The notes beneath the pieces are model-generated. The model was not told the DNA's origin. It saw nothing but the letters and a program-made list of their open reading frames with translations, and searched no databases. This document shows positions 32,005 through 42,892 of a DNA stretch of 64,000 nt, piece by piece; position 1 is the stretch's first letter, and every line of letters starts with the position of its first letter. The translations under genes and the position numbers were made by a program. Source of the stretch: Macrostomum hystrix (Eukaryota; Platyhelminthes; Macrostomidae); the NCBI GenBank assembly GCA_950097015.1, contig CATNEN010000029.1, positions 6,963,501 to 7,027,500 of the forward strand, in the 5' to 3' direction.

Positions 32005-33366
32005 TACGCAACGAATAAAACCAGGCAAATCTATTTGATCCATTTTCATCTGGCTCGGCATTGTCCATAGATGCGTTAGTTGATCTAAATGAACTGTGTT
32101 GCACAATTTGTTCTATATTATCTTCGATAACCGATAGATCTAGATTATCTAAAGTATTGACACTGTCTAGCTGATCAAGTTGATGGCCGACCTCTTGTGT
32201 AATATCTGCGCAATTTGCGACCTCCGCAGAGGTGTTGCATTCGACGCTGTTACTACTGCAACTATTATTGGCATTTTCACCAATCAATTCTGGTAGCAAA
32301 GATTCAAACAATTTTATGGGTAATCGTTGCCAAGCGAAACGATTCAAAGCTGTTGCGGGCAGGCGAATAACGCAGACTCTCTGGTCGACATGTTTTAAAT
32401 CTACATACTCGTGGCCCAGGCAGATTACTACTAAACGAGGCCGTTGTTCCGCCTCAACCAAAGCGGCTGAGGCTAGAAAACTGCGACAAGCCTCCGCAGA
32501 TTCTGGCGTTGCTATCAGCGCTAAACAGCGGCTATTGCGATAGGAATCGACTGCGCCTGATGATGATGAGGCAGTGTTAATTGCATCCCAGGCTGTTAGC
32601 GAATAGCAGCTCAAGCCATACTGCAGGCGCATTCTGCGACCAAGATGAGCAGCGAATTGCACAGCCAGCCAATCGTCGGTATCGCTAGAGTAGTACATCG
32701 ATGTGGCTAGGATAATATCGTAGCAGGCAGACGGATTGTAAGCCGACCTAGCCAATGGTCGATAATCGTCTAACGGAGTCCAGGTGACTCGAAGAATTCT
32801 AGCCAACGCGCGCCAACTGGCATGGCAACTAAACTCCATCAATGAGGAAGTGGACAATGAGCCGAATCTTAACAATGGGTGCGACAAAAAGTCAACCTCC
32901 GCCGAGCTCAACAGCTCGCCATCGTCGTCGCCGTCCTGATGCAGACTGGCAATCAGATAGCGACCGCTCCAACCAGGACGCCTACTAACCAGGTGAACAA
33001 ATAGGCGAGGCAGAAACGAGCGAAACTGTCTGACTGTCCGCCGGCTGACAATGAACAGGCAATATTCAACGCCAGCCAACGGATCAGCGGCATCTTCGCT
33101 GTCTAGATCGTCTAGTCTATTTAGAATATCCTCGGCTGGCAAGTCTAGGCGCCGGCAGGGGCGTTTTAGCATGCGATTCGGTGGCCAAGCTTAAACACTC
33201 AATAAATGCCTGCACAATGGCATCGGCAGCTGGACATTCGTCAGACAGACCGTCGGCTGTGACCAGAGCCAGCTTGCACTCGCGCCTAAGCCCGGCCTCG
33301 AATTCGCTGGCCAACTGGCCGACATTCACGCCGGCTAAGCTGTCAGTCGGAGAAGATGCCGGATGA
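32005..33366 (-). CDS. Large exon with two TIR/SEFIR-like modules, one apparent frameshift
   Basis: The exon runs from an acceptor (TTTCTCTCCACAG, exon start 33366) to a donor (GTAAGT, exon end 32005). Two modules follow the same order. Each starts with a hydrophobic strand (K-L-A-L-V-T-A-D, then Y-D-I-I-L-A-T-S) and a helix, followed by a Cys-containing strand. Next comes a second strong strand ending in Ser (Y-C-L-F-I-V-S-R-R, then C-L-A-L-I-A-T-P), a helix with F-L, and a final strand (R-Y-L-I-A-S, then R-L-V-V-I-C-L). This layout suggests STIR-fold (TIR or SEFIR) signalling domains, but catalytic or BB-loop motifs are not clear. A one-base shift near 33170 is needed to join the first module. 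A Ser/Asn/Asp-rich tail follows. Family assignment is tentative. Confidence 0.45.
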
Positions 33367-33589
33367 CTGTGGAGAGAAAACGATAACAAATTACATTTGA
33401 TTCGATGAGATAAAATTAGGAGAGTACACATCAATAGTTAATAGGGGATCTGCAAATAAACAAAAACTAAGAATAGGATCTCAAAATATAAAAAGTAAAC
33501 GACGATTAAAATTCAGAATAGGATCATAACGTAAAGATTATGAAGATCGAATAATTAACAGTAGGACTACCAAGCCTATTTTGCCGCCG

Positions 33590-34060
33590 CTGAAATTTTT
33601 TTGGCAGCGCCTGAATGCTAACAGCGTTGGGTGGTGACTGATTGGTTGACAGACTGGGCGATGGTGTCCTGTGGTTGAGCTGCGCCTAATATTTAGGCTT
33701 GATTTGTGAAATTGGAGAAATTACGCTTCAGTGTGTCCATAATGGCCTAGTTCCACCTGTTGTTGCTCTTGAAGGTCCAGCAGTCCGTCTAGATAAAGGT
33801 AGGTGACCGCCGAAGACGGAGGTGATGCAGGCACATTCGGGTGACATGCTAATGAATTTTAGCGCTGAGGCGCAGTGCTAATTCGTGTATAGGGGTGTAT
33901 GAAATACACTAGCGCTTATGGAAAAAATCCGACCTTCGGCCAGAACCATTGAATATCTCGATGATCCAAAATCTGGCTAGTTGATTATTATTTCAGAACA
34001 TGCGCAACAAATAGTTGGCCCGTGTTCTTGAGTTTCTTGAGTGCTTGCGAGGGGGGAATT
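33590..34060. mobile_element. Dispersed element C, second copy
   Basis: It contains GGTGGTGACTGATTGGTTGA, then a unit with CCGTCTAGATAAAGGTAGG and GATGCAGGCACATTCGGG, and ends with AGTTGGCCCGT and TTGAGTTTC. It matches 13832-14130 directly and 13540-13720 in inverted form. It lies inside the presumed intron of the TIR-like gene. Confidence 0.7.
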
Positions 34061-34088
34061 CCTTCCTTTGGCAGCACTACTGTTAATA

Positions 34089-34195
34089 TTTGCAGGAGGG
34101 CTTCGGCAATGGCACATCATTTAGTGACAGTAGACCCGCAGCCAGCGAGGAGGCAATTCTGCCCATTCCGCTGACTCCTGAGCACAAAGGATAAA
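34089..34195 (-). mobile_element. SINE-B tail fragment (minus orientation)
   Basis: About 100 bp match 49222-49318, including GCCAGCGAGGAGGCAATTC and CATTCCGCTGACTCCTGAGC. The head is missing. Confidence 0.7.
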
Positions 34196-34230
34196 AATGT
34201 GACTGAAAGCAAAGCTCAAATCATTCTCAC

Positions 34231-34934
34231 CCCAGTGATATCTGGCGAGGCGCCACGTGTCTCAAACTCGTCCACAGCCCGCCTGACCCAGCCTGATCTG
34301 GAAGACGCCGAATCGTCCACTTCGTCATCTGCGTCAGGAGAAGCATTCAACACTAGGAACATGGCCTTCCAGCACTCGGCCTCGGCTAGCCAAATCTCTT
34401 CCACTTCCAAAGAATTAGTCAACGATGACCTAAACACAATTGGTTCCAGCGATGAAGCCGCCTCGAGGTCTAGGCCGGTTGTTAGGCCTTCGAAATCTTC
34501 CATTGCTACAAATAATAGACGATGACGACACCGTCTGCGACAACGGGAGCCGCCCAGGCTAGCTAAGAATTTCTTTAATGGCACAAGAGATCTGGGACTG
34601 ACGACTAGCAAGCAGTAGTCAGCCAGGGTCAGGAGGCTAGTGAGGAAAGTTCCAGCCTCATTCTCATCGCTTGCTTCAACTGTGCTAAGCGCCTTCTCTA
34701 ATGGTAGGCAGGCGCAGCCTAGTAATTGTTGGATTCTGCACTTCAACAGGCAGGAAAATTGTTCAGCAAGTCGGTCTGGCCTAGCCTGCACAACAGATTT
34801 CACTGCGCAGCCATAGTCAATAGGCGAGGCTACAGCAAATCTATACTGCCTTCTGTGGTCTTTAGTAGGCATGATGACTAGATGCAAATTGGCTGAACTG
34901 CTACTATGAGGAGCATGTCTGGTCTGCCCAGTGT
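34231..34934 (-). CDS. Exon with the first TIR/SEFIR-like module
   Basis: The exon is bounded by an acceptor (ATTTCTTCAG, exon start 34934) and a donor (GTGAGA, exon end 34231). A Ser-rich start is followed by the module: strand Y-R-F-A-V-A-S, a helix with L-A-E-Q-F, strand G-C-A-C-L-P-L, a loop, strand D-Y-C-L-L-V-V-S-P-R-S, helix with K-K-F-L-A-S-L, and strand H-R-L-L-F-V-A-M. The element order matches the modules in 32005-33366, which supports one gene with tandem modules read on the minus strand. An acidic/Ser tail ends the exon. Further exons must exist on both sides, and the phase to the next recognised exon does not fit directly. Confidence 0.45.
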
Positions 34935-35394
34935 CTGAAGAAATTGTTGGATGCAAGTTTAGTAAAGATAAATATATAATGATAAAACAATTCAAAAAAT
35001 TGTGTCATCTATCATAAAAACTTATTTAACTTATTCAATCTTAATCTCAATATATACATCGATAGCTTCTACCATATTTTTTGTATAAATATAAATATAA
35101 ATAAATATATAAATAGTTTGTCTTCATAGTGTGTTCATAGTCTAATATGAAAATAAATTCTTATCATCAAAATGCTGACTTCTGTTTGAAGGAAAACTGT
35201 TAGATTATTAACTCTTATCAAATAATTCATCATACAAGACAAATAAACCACTTTGTCTAGGTCTAGGTTTTTTATTTTTAGTTTACCTAACTAGCAAGTT
35301 TTGCCCCCCCCCTTCGGGGAGCAGAAATATTTTAAATTTGTCTAGTATATACTTCTTAGCAGCTGTATTTTCAGCTTTTTTAATGATAAAATGT
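34935..35394. other. AT-rich flank
   Basis: No coding sequence is seen. It is AT-rich with TAAATA runs. A C8-9 homopolymer occurs near 35305. Confidence 0.45.
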
Positions 35395-35958
35395 TCCCCT
35401 AGTTGACAATGATCTCCTGTTGAAAATGATCACCCGGTTGACAATGATCTCCCAGTTGACAATGATCCCCCAGTTGACAATTTTCCCCCAGTTGACAACG
35501 ATCCCCCAGTTGAACATGATCCCCCAGTTGACCATGATCCCCCATTTGATGATGAATCCTCATTGATGATGATCACCCAGTTGACAATAATCCCCCAGTT
35601 GACCATGATCCCCCATTTGATGATGATCCCCCAGTTGACAATGATCCCCCAGTTGACAATGATCCCTTAGTTGACCATGATCCCCCAGTTGACAATGATC
35701 CCCCAGTTGACAATCATCCCCCAGTTGACAATCATCCCCCAGTTGACAATGATCCCCCAGTTGACCATGATCCCCTGTTGACAATGATCCCCCAGTTGAC
35801 AATGATCACCCAGTTGACAATGATCCCCCAGTTGACAATTTTCCCCCAGTTGACAATGATCCCCCAGTTGACAATGATCCCCCAGTTGACAATGATCCCC
35901 AGTTGACAATGATACTCCAGTTGACAATGTACCCGTAGTTGACAATGATCCCCCAATT
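35395..35958. repeat. Minisatellite, 19-bp unit
   Basis: About 29 copies of CAGTTGACAATGATCCCCC with GACCATGATCC, ATTTGATGATG and TTTTCCCC variants. A block at 35480-35560 is partly repeated at 35590-35680. Confidence 0.95.
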
Positions 35959-36689
35959 GTAGAATGAGAAGTTTGAAAACTCTTAGCTTTTTATATAAAA
36001 ACCATAAATAACTAGATCAGATCAGATCATTTGCTACCAAAGTGTTCATTACCAAAGTAGCTGTTAGAAAAGTGGTTGTGATTCATTACAAAAGTGAACT
36101 AGACTGGAACTGGAATTCAACCAACTATTGTAACAACCACTTTAGTAACAATTACTTTGGCCATAATTTAATGATTGCTAGTTAGGATGGACAGAATAAC
36201 TTTAAATAGTAAATTATAACCAAATTAAAAACTGCTGAATACTATTTTACACTCTTACACTTGATTGTACTTGTCCTTTTTTCTCCTTTGTTCTGTCAGA
36301 ATTTAAACTTAAACATTATTTACAATCATAGATATGCATAGTCGCATAGATGCATAGAGGCCTAAGGACTACAACTTGTGTTTTCTAGTTACTTCTAATT
36401 ATATTAGTATTAAGTAAACTTAAACAGAATACATAGCTTGATTTTGAAATAAAAACTTAAAAGCAACATTTATCTTTTTAACAGCTAAATAACAAAGCCT
36501 ACTAGAAATAATAGTAGTAAAATGTGTTCAAAGTTCACTGCATGCTTTTCCACATATTATCAAGAGATGATAATCATGTGATTAAAACTTATCACAAACA
36601 GCTAGGCCTACTCCCTAAATCTGCTTAATTGGGGACTTTGTCTGCTGACCACTTATTATCCATTTTGTAGAACAGCATGCCATATATTA

Positions 36690-36765
36690 GTATGTGGAAT
36701 GTGTTTGCCTCTCACACCAAGGTCCTAAGCTCAATTCCATGATGATAGGCCCTACTACATTAAAT
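36690..36765 (+). mobile_element. SINE-B head remnant
   Basis: GTTTGCCTCTCACACCAAGG and AGCTCAATTCCA resemble the head of SINE-B read from 49555 on the minus strand (TTTGCCTCACGTGCCAAGG, then AGTTCGACTCC). Confidence 0.45.
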
Positions 36766-38027
36766 TGGGGCATAGCTGCAAATAGAAGGCTTGGGGCTTT
36801 TCATGGAATTTATGACATTGATGGCCAACATACATAATACAAAGTTTATGCCAAGTAGGTGTTATACAGCCGACCCGGCCGGATGAAACGAGGGCCAAGC
36901 AAGGTAAGTTGCAAAAACCAATTGACCAAGCACGAAAAAAATCAAAGGGGGGACCAAGGGACAAAAAAGGAAGGCATGAAGAAAAGGAAAAGGGGGAGAG
37001 AAAAAGAGAGCAAATGAGAGCAAACTAAGTTCGTAAATAGAGCAATGAAACAAACTCAGTTGCAAATGAGAGTAAACTAAGTCGAAAATAGAGCAAAAAC
37101 TAAGTTACATGGCTGGCTAAGATTTGGGAGGTTGCGCATGTATGTATACAATGTTCCCAAATGTAGCTGATCTTCTTGGCTGGCAGCCTATACTTAACTT
37201 CTAAGTATTTGTAAAGTATTTGCAAATTGTATTTAGGGCTTGTGGAATTTTGGGGCAGTTATAATTGGGGAATATGTTATTCAGTGTTGGAATGCTGCCT
37301 GGGATTCTGGGAAGTCTAGCTGTAAAGGGAAGCAAAATTTATGAATATGAAATTTGGGGAAAGTGAGTTTAAATATTATGGATTGTGAAATTAAGTGAAT
37401 ATGAAACCTGAGCTGTTAAAAAAAGAACATTTACTATAGACAGAATGTTCGATTTTATATTTTCTGAAAAAACCATTAGAAAATAGACAGGACTCAAGAG
37501 AAATCAGTAACAGGAATTCTCATTTTGAGTATTGCCCATAACATTTAGTAGTAGTGTACTAACTTCGTATATTGCTTTAAATGCAGCTTAAATATGCATT
37601 AAGGCAGCATAAATATTGCATAAAGACATTTTTGGCTTGCATTGGGCCTTTGTTATACTTATAGGTTTACTCGTCTCTTATTTTCATTGAAATTTAAAGA
37701 GAAAGTGAATATTGAAATGACGCGAGGCTTTACCTCTAACGACAAAAAACGAACTCGAGAAAATAATTCGCACTCCGCAGTGGCATGCAATAAAAATTGT
37801 TATTTGATACGGCCTTACTAGCTGTTCATTTTTACCCTTCCCTTTGTGCCCCCTCTTTTTGTATCCGCATGTGACTAATACCTATTATAATGCGGTTTTA
37901 TTTATTGTTTCTGTTCCCTATTCTTACTATTATATTATTAGTTGCTTTAGTTTTACGCTTCAATTTATCTTCTTTCTTCTTGAGTCATTGTGTAAGTCTG
38001 ATTACCCCATTGTTATATATTTGGGGT

Positions 38028-38065
38028 AATTGGGAGCGCATATATATATATATGCGCTCCCAATT
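38028..38065. other. Perfect 38-bp palindrome
   Basis: Arms AATTGGGAGCGCATATATA and its exact reverse complement meet at 38046/38047 with no loop. The sequence could extrude a cruciform. Its role is unknown. Confidence 0.97.
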
Positions 38066-38509
38066 TAGGATCACAGAGTTGCTTTTAGTTACGCGTATAC
38101 AACCTCCCCGGCCGGTTGATACTTGTGTGATCCTGCGACGGTTTCCCAGTTTCTATTATCCACTTATTTTTCCATGTTATCAATTGGCGATGGAGGTAAT
38201 GATTTATTGATTAGGATTTCCCCAGTTAAATTTAAGTCTCATAATCATAGAATCCCTTCCCGGATTCCCATGAGTCGAAATCCACTATCCCGGATTGCTA
38301 TAATTGGTTACCTTGACTTCCAACATATGGCTTTAAAGTATGGAAGCGAAAGGAAGAAGCCTATCTGTTAGTGTGATTTTTTATTTATAAATTGTTGGTT
38401 AGCACGAAATTCTATTATCGCGATCGAGTGTAGTTCGGTTAAACAATCTTGGCGCCAATTTAAGTTTAGATTTAATTAATGCACCCACCTCGCCAACAGT
38501 TACATATTA

Positions 38510-38830
38510 GTATTTGGCACCAGGGCTGTGGGCACTGGTACATTGTTTCGTGACAGTAGACCGGCTATCGGCGGTCCCTGGGAATACACTTGGACACAGA
38601 TCTGTAGGCAGCCACATGAGCAGGGGTGCCCTGACTTTCTCAGCTCGCGAAGTAAGCAACCTTACTGGGTCCTTAGTTGTTTGGGTTGACAACGGCACGA
38701 CAAGCTCCCAATTCAAGCCTTCTTTTTCTTGGCAGCGCCCTAAATTTACGTGACCTTGCCGTGGAATCGAGCTATTATTCAGGTACCATAAAGAGGCAAA
38801 TTCGTTAGACCACTCTGCTGCAAATACTCA
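38510..38830 (-). mobile_element. Diverged SINE-B copy
   Basis: It shares GCCCTGACTTTCTCA, ACGACAAGC, TTCTT-CTTGGCAGCGCCCTAA and GACCTTGCCGTGGAATCGA with the copies at 49214 and 62656, in the same order. It carries insertions and substitutions. Confidence 0.6.
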
Positions 38831-39518
38831 CTTTTTCATTGAAGCTTTTTTGGTTAAAAAAATGTTATCATTCTAGTTGGCGATGAGAATGTAGTGCTTA
38901 ATTTTTATATTTATAATACAACATCGCCCAGAGCCTGATGATAAAATTATCGAAAAAGAATTTTAAACTTGGGAGCTTCTGAAACGATATCACTCCCGTG
39001 CTAGAGTAAAGCTTGCTCCTATCAGGGCCTAAACTAATAATGCATCAGCAACAATTGTCAATTGACCGGGCATGCGCGAGCAGCTTTTTCAGAAATTACA
39101 ACTATCGATCACTAAAAAGTTAGAAGCTGCTTTTGCTTTGGAGTCTAGTTTTGGCAGCATAAACAGTCCATTGGCCATTGTCCGCACTAGTGCAGCTAGA
39201 CAATTAATTTATAGTCTTTGGCAGAGCCATTAGCTACCTGGCACGTGATCTGACAGTACTGCATGGCTACTAGTGGTTGTTGGAGAGAGGAACACAGGCA
39301 GTGGTCCTGCAGTGCGGCTTACCCCAATAGCCAAGTCATTCATTCAGCATCAGTTTCATATATTATTTCATTATCGGCAGCTTCACTCCGAGAAGATAGG
39401 GAGAAACAGAGAAGGCTATAGAGAGCCGGCTAGAGACTGTCATTGCCCTAGTAGGATATTGTATACCGGATACGTTAACACTCTGAGTGCAAGACTTAAG
39501 CATTGAATTTGAGCAGCA

Positions 39519-41367
39519 TGGCAGACAAAGCTAAGTCGGCCAAGAGATCGGTCAAGTCGTCCAAAGAAGCCGAAAAACAACAACAACAACAACAAAAGCA
39601 ACAACAAAAACAACAACAGAAACAACAGCAGCAGCCGGTTGAAGCCAAACAATCGGGTGAAGTTACGGGCAGTACTATCAATGGCAGACGATCAAGAGAT
39701 GAGCGTAGCAGTGGCTGACCTGTTGGCTAGCCACGAACGGGAGCTACTGGCGGTTGCTTCTGAGCTAACAGCCGAGACGCGTCACTATGACAACGAGTTG
39801 CGCAGCCTAAGCGAAAAACTGAACGCCGCCAATCAGCGCCTGATGCAGCTGGAGTGGCGTTTCCCAACTTCGGCCCTTTGGCGAATCGACAACTTCACGG
39901 AGCGCTTTCAGGAGTCCAAGGCTAACAGAGGCGCCATGCTGGACAGTCCGCAGTACTACCTGAGCCGTCAGGGCTACAAGCTCAGCATGTCCATCTGTCT
40001 ATACGGCGCTGGCGAAGGTCAGATCAAGCTCCGGTTGACAGCTTTCTGTCAAGTGTCTTGAGACTATTACCTAATAAGTTTTGGTATTTTGTCAGAACAA
40101 AGCAAGTTCGGTACAGTGACTTGAATCCCGTGAATCAATTACTGATCTAAAAAAGACTCTCAGATAACTAAACAGAATCATGCAGTGGAATCCTTTACAG
40201 GTTTTAAAATACGTAGACATAATGTTGAAAGATTTCTCAAATTCCTGGACACAATCTTTCATATGGATTCTCAAAACCCGATCAGACAAAATATCTAAGA
40301 CTAAAAACAAATAGTGGTGAGATGAGACAGGAGAAATATGAGACTTGAGAGATGAGACAGTGAGAGATGAGACAGTGAGAGATGAGACAGTGAGAGATGA
40401 GACAGTGAGAGATGAGACAGTGAGAGATGAGACAGGGGAGATATGAGACAGGGCAGAGATGAGACAGGGGAGATATGAGACAGTGAGAGATGAGACAGTG
40501 AGAGATGAGACAGTGAGAGATGAGACAGGGGAGATATGAGACAGGGCAGAGATGAGACAGGGGAGATATGAGACAGTGAGAGATGAGACAGTGAGAGATG
40601 AGACAGTGAGAGATGAGACAGTGAGAGATGAGACAGTGAGAGATGAGACAGTGAGAGATGAGACAGGGGAGATATGAGACAGGGCAGAGATGAGACAGGG
40701 GAGATATGAGACAGGGCAGAGATGAGACAGGGGAGATATGAGACAGTGAGAGATGAGACAGTGAGAGATGAGACAGTGAGAGATGAGACAGTGAGATATG
40801 AGACAGTGAGAGATGAGAGAGTGAGAGATGAGACAGTGAGAGATGAGACATTGAGAGATGAGACAGTGAGAGATGAGACAGGGGAGAGATGAGACTTGAG
40901 ATACATGACGGAGTAGAGTAGGTGTTAAAAGGGGGTCAGGGGCCGGATTTGTGAGATTAGAGGTCGCATCTGATCTGCCTGCAATCGGCGCGGTTATTCA
41001 GACATTGAAACTCCACCGCTCTCTGTCGACAGCTCGCGGCAAATCCGTATCTATATTCGTTAGCGTCTGCAAAGGCGAATACGACGGCAATCTGGCCTGG
41101 CCGTTCGCCATGCGGCTCTACCTGGCCATCCTGGACCAGACTAACGATGATTTGCCGAGGCGCAATCTAACCAAGGTGATAATTCCCAAGGTGTGCCGGG
41201 AGAATCTACCGTTTCTAGCCCGACCGCGAAACCAGAAGAATCCGCAGTTCGGCTTGGAGAGATTCGCCAGCCTAGAGGAGCTGGCGCACGGCGGGCGGCA
41301 CTACGTGCGCAACGACACCCTGTTCGTGCGGCTGGAGGCGCTAAGCGAGGACCTGCTGCCCATCTGA
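39519..41367 (+). CDS. TRAF-domain (MATH) protein with coiled coil, two exons
   Basis: The well-supported part is exon 1 up to 40017 and exon 2 from 41033 to 41367, with donor AAG|GTCAGA and acceptor GTCGACAG, phase 1. Exon 1 encodes a coiled coil (heptads through H-E-R-E-L-L-A-V and L-S-E-K-L-N-A-A-N-Q-R-L) and then W-R-I-D-N-F, Y-L-S-R-Q-G-Y-K-L. Exon 2 gives S-V-S-I-F-V-S-V-C-K-G-E-Y-D, W-P-F, L-D-Q, and Y-V-R-N-D-T-L-F-V-R. These are TRAF-C signatures. No RING or TRAF zinc finger is seen, so it may act as an adaptor or regulator, like RING-less TRAF1. The start is uncertain. A Lys/Gln-rich frame starts at ATG 39519 and closes at 39718, while the coiled-coil frame has an ATG at 39681 in another phase. 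Either the first is an upstream overlapping ORF or a base has been gained or lost near 39660. The intron is half filled by a 15-bp array. Confidence 0.85.
40319..40900. repeat. Intronic minisatellite, 15-bp unit
   Basis: About 37 units of GTGAGAGATGAGACA mixed with 15-17-bp GGGGAGATATGAGACA and GGGCAGAGATGAGACA variants, arranged in recurring blocks. It lies in the TRAF-gene intron. Confidence 0.96.
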
Positions 41368-41496
41368 ACAGCTCCGCGCTGTTCTCTGTCTACTCAAAAT
41401 GGAGTTACTCAGAGCGTCTGCTGTTTGAGATCTTCTATGGCAAACTTTGGAGTTGTGCTATCGTGCCTGGCTGTCATGAGTTATCCACGAAATTAC

Positions 41497-42235
41497 CTCC
41501 TCAGAGATTCCCTCCTGCTGAGATCCCTATCTCTGGGATTCCCGAAGATTCCCTCCTGCTGAGATCCCTAACTCTGGGATTCCCGGAGATTCCCTCCTGC
41601 TGAGATTCCTATCTCTGGGATTCCCGAAGATTCCCTCCTGCTGAGATCCCTAACTCTGGGATTTCCGGAGATTCCCTCCTGCTGAGATCCCTATCTCTGG
41701 GATTCCCGGAGATTCCCTCCTACGGAGACTCCCATCCCTGGGATTCCCAGAGATTCCCTCCTACGGAGACTCCCATCTCTGGGATTCCCGGAGATTCCCT
41801 CCTTCGGAGACGCGCATCCCTGGGATTCCCGGAGATTCCCTCCTACGGAGACTCCCATCCCTGGGATTCCCGGAGATTCCCTCCTGCTGAGATCCCTATC
41901 TCTCGGATTCCCGGAGATTCCCTCCTGCTGAGATCCCTATCTCTGGGATTCCCGGAGATTCCCTCCTGCTGAGATCCCTATCCCTGGTATTCCCGGAGAT
42001 TCCCTCCTGCTGAGATCCCTATCTCTGGGATTCCCGGAGATTCCCTCCTGCTGAGATCCCTATCTCTGGGATTCCCGGAGATTCCCTCCTGCTGAGATCC
42101 CTATCTCTGGGATTCCCGGAGATTCCCTCCTGCTGAGATCCCTATCTCTGGGATTCCCGGAGATTCCCACCTACGGAGACTCCCATCTCTGGGATTCCCG
42201 GAGATTCCCTCCTACGGAGAGATTCGCTTTCCCGG
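41497..42235. repeat. Minisatellite, 41-bp unit, directly after the TRAF-gene stop
   Basis: About 18 copies of a unit with GATTCCCTCCTGCTGAGATC and CCTATCTCTGGGATTCCCGGA; a CTACGGAGACTCCCATC variant is clustered at 41720-41880 and again at 42170-42220. It lies about 130 bp after the stop and so is probably in the 3' UTR. Confidence 0.95.
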
Positions 42236-42892
42236 GTTTCCCGGATTTCCCTGGGATTCCCTTCCTAAAGTTCCCTCCGAGAGATTCCCGTCCCCGAGAT
42301 TCTCTCCTTCGCGATCCACTCTACCTGAGATTCTCACCTTTTGCAATCCCATGCAGTGGATTATGTAAAGTAACTCCCCTGACTCGTCGAGTCATGAATG
42401 CACTTTTTATCTTGGGTCGGGGTACTAAATTCAAGGTAAATAATGCTGTGAGCAATAAAAAAAAACTTCAGCTTTAATCTCTGTCAAACAGCCAATTTTC
42501 TTGATAAATTTATTTATATTTCTCTTGATTGCGAAATAGCTGGCACACTTGACAATATTTGTACTCGTACTAGTATAATTTACTGCTGTGCAAACACTCA
42601 CTACGTGAATGACTATACAAGTAGACACACACATGTGTTGCCATTAAAACAATAGTGTTAGAATTTTAATCTGTCAATTAGGGATTGCTTCTCATATTCT
42701 TCTCTCTATTTCTCTCTGTCCCTGCTACTGACACGGTGATACAAAATATTGACTAGAATATATCATATTTACTTTTCTCAATGACTGCTCATATAAGAAG
42801 AATAAATACAACTTCTCGTTAAAAAATCCTTAAATATATTTCGCATGACCTCCTTTATTTTCTTCACAAGCTAAATCGAGGCCCTTAATCTG
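42236..42892. other. Spacer downstream of the TRAF gene
   Basis: No coding sequence is seen. GAGCAATAAAAAAAAA near 42451 contains an AATAAA and may be the poly(A) site. Confidence 0.5.

Larger units (their letters stand above)
35959..38509. other. Long non-coding stretch with scattered repeat remnants
   Basis: No gene is supported. It includes a SINE-B head remnant near 36690-36760, direct AGCAAACTAAGTT-type motifs at 37010-37110, and a perfect 38-bp palindrome at 38028-38065 (listed separately). Open frames at 37844-38371 are short and unlike known proteins. Confidence 0.5.

Noticed and set aside
37844-38371. Overlapping plus-strand frames of 60-106 codons
   Set aside because: Hydrophobic low-complexity translations of AT-rich DNA with no domain; probably chance.
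40282-40906. Minus-strand Leu/Ser/His repeat frames
   Set aside because: They come from the 15-bp intronic array.
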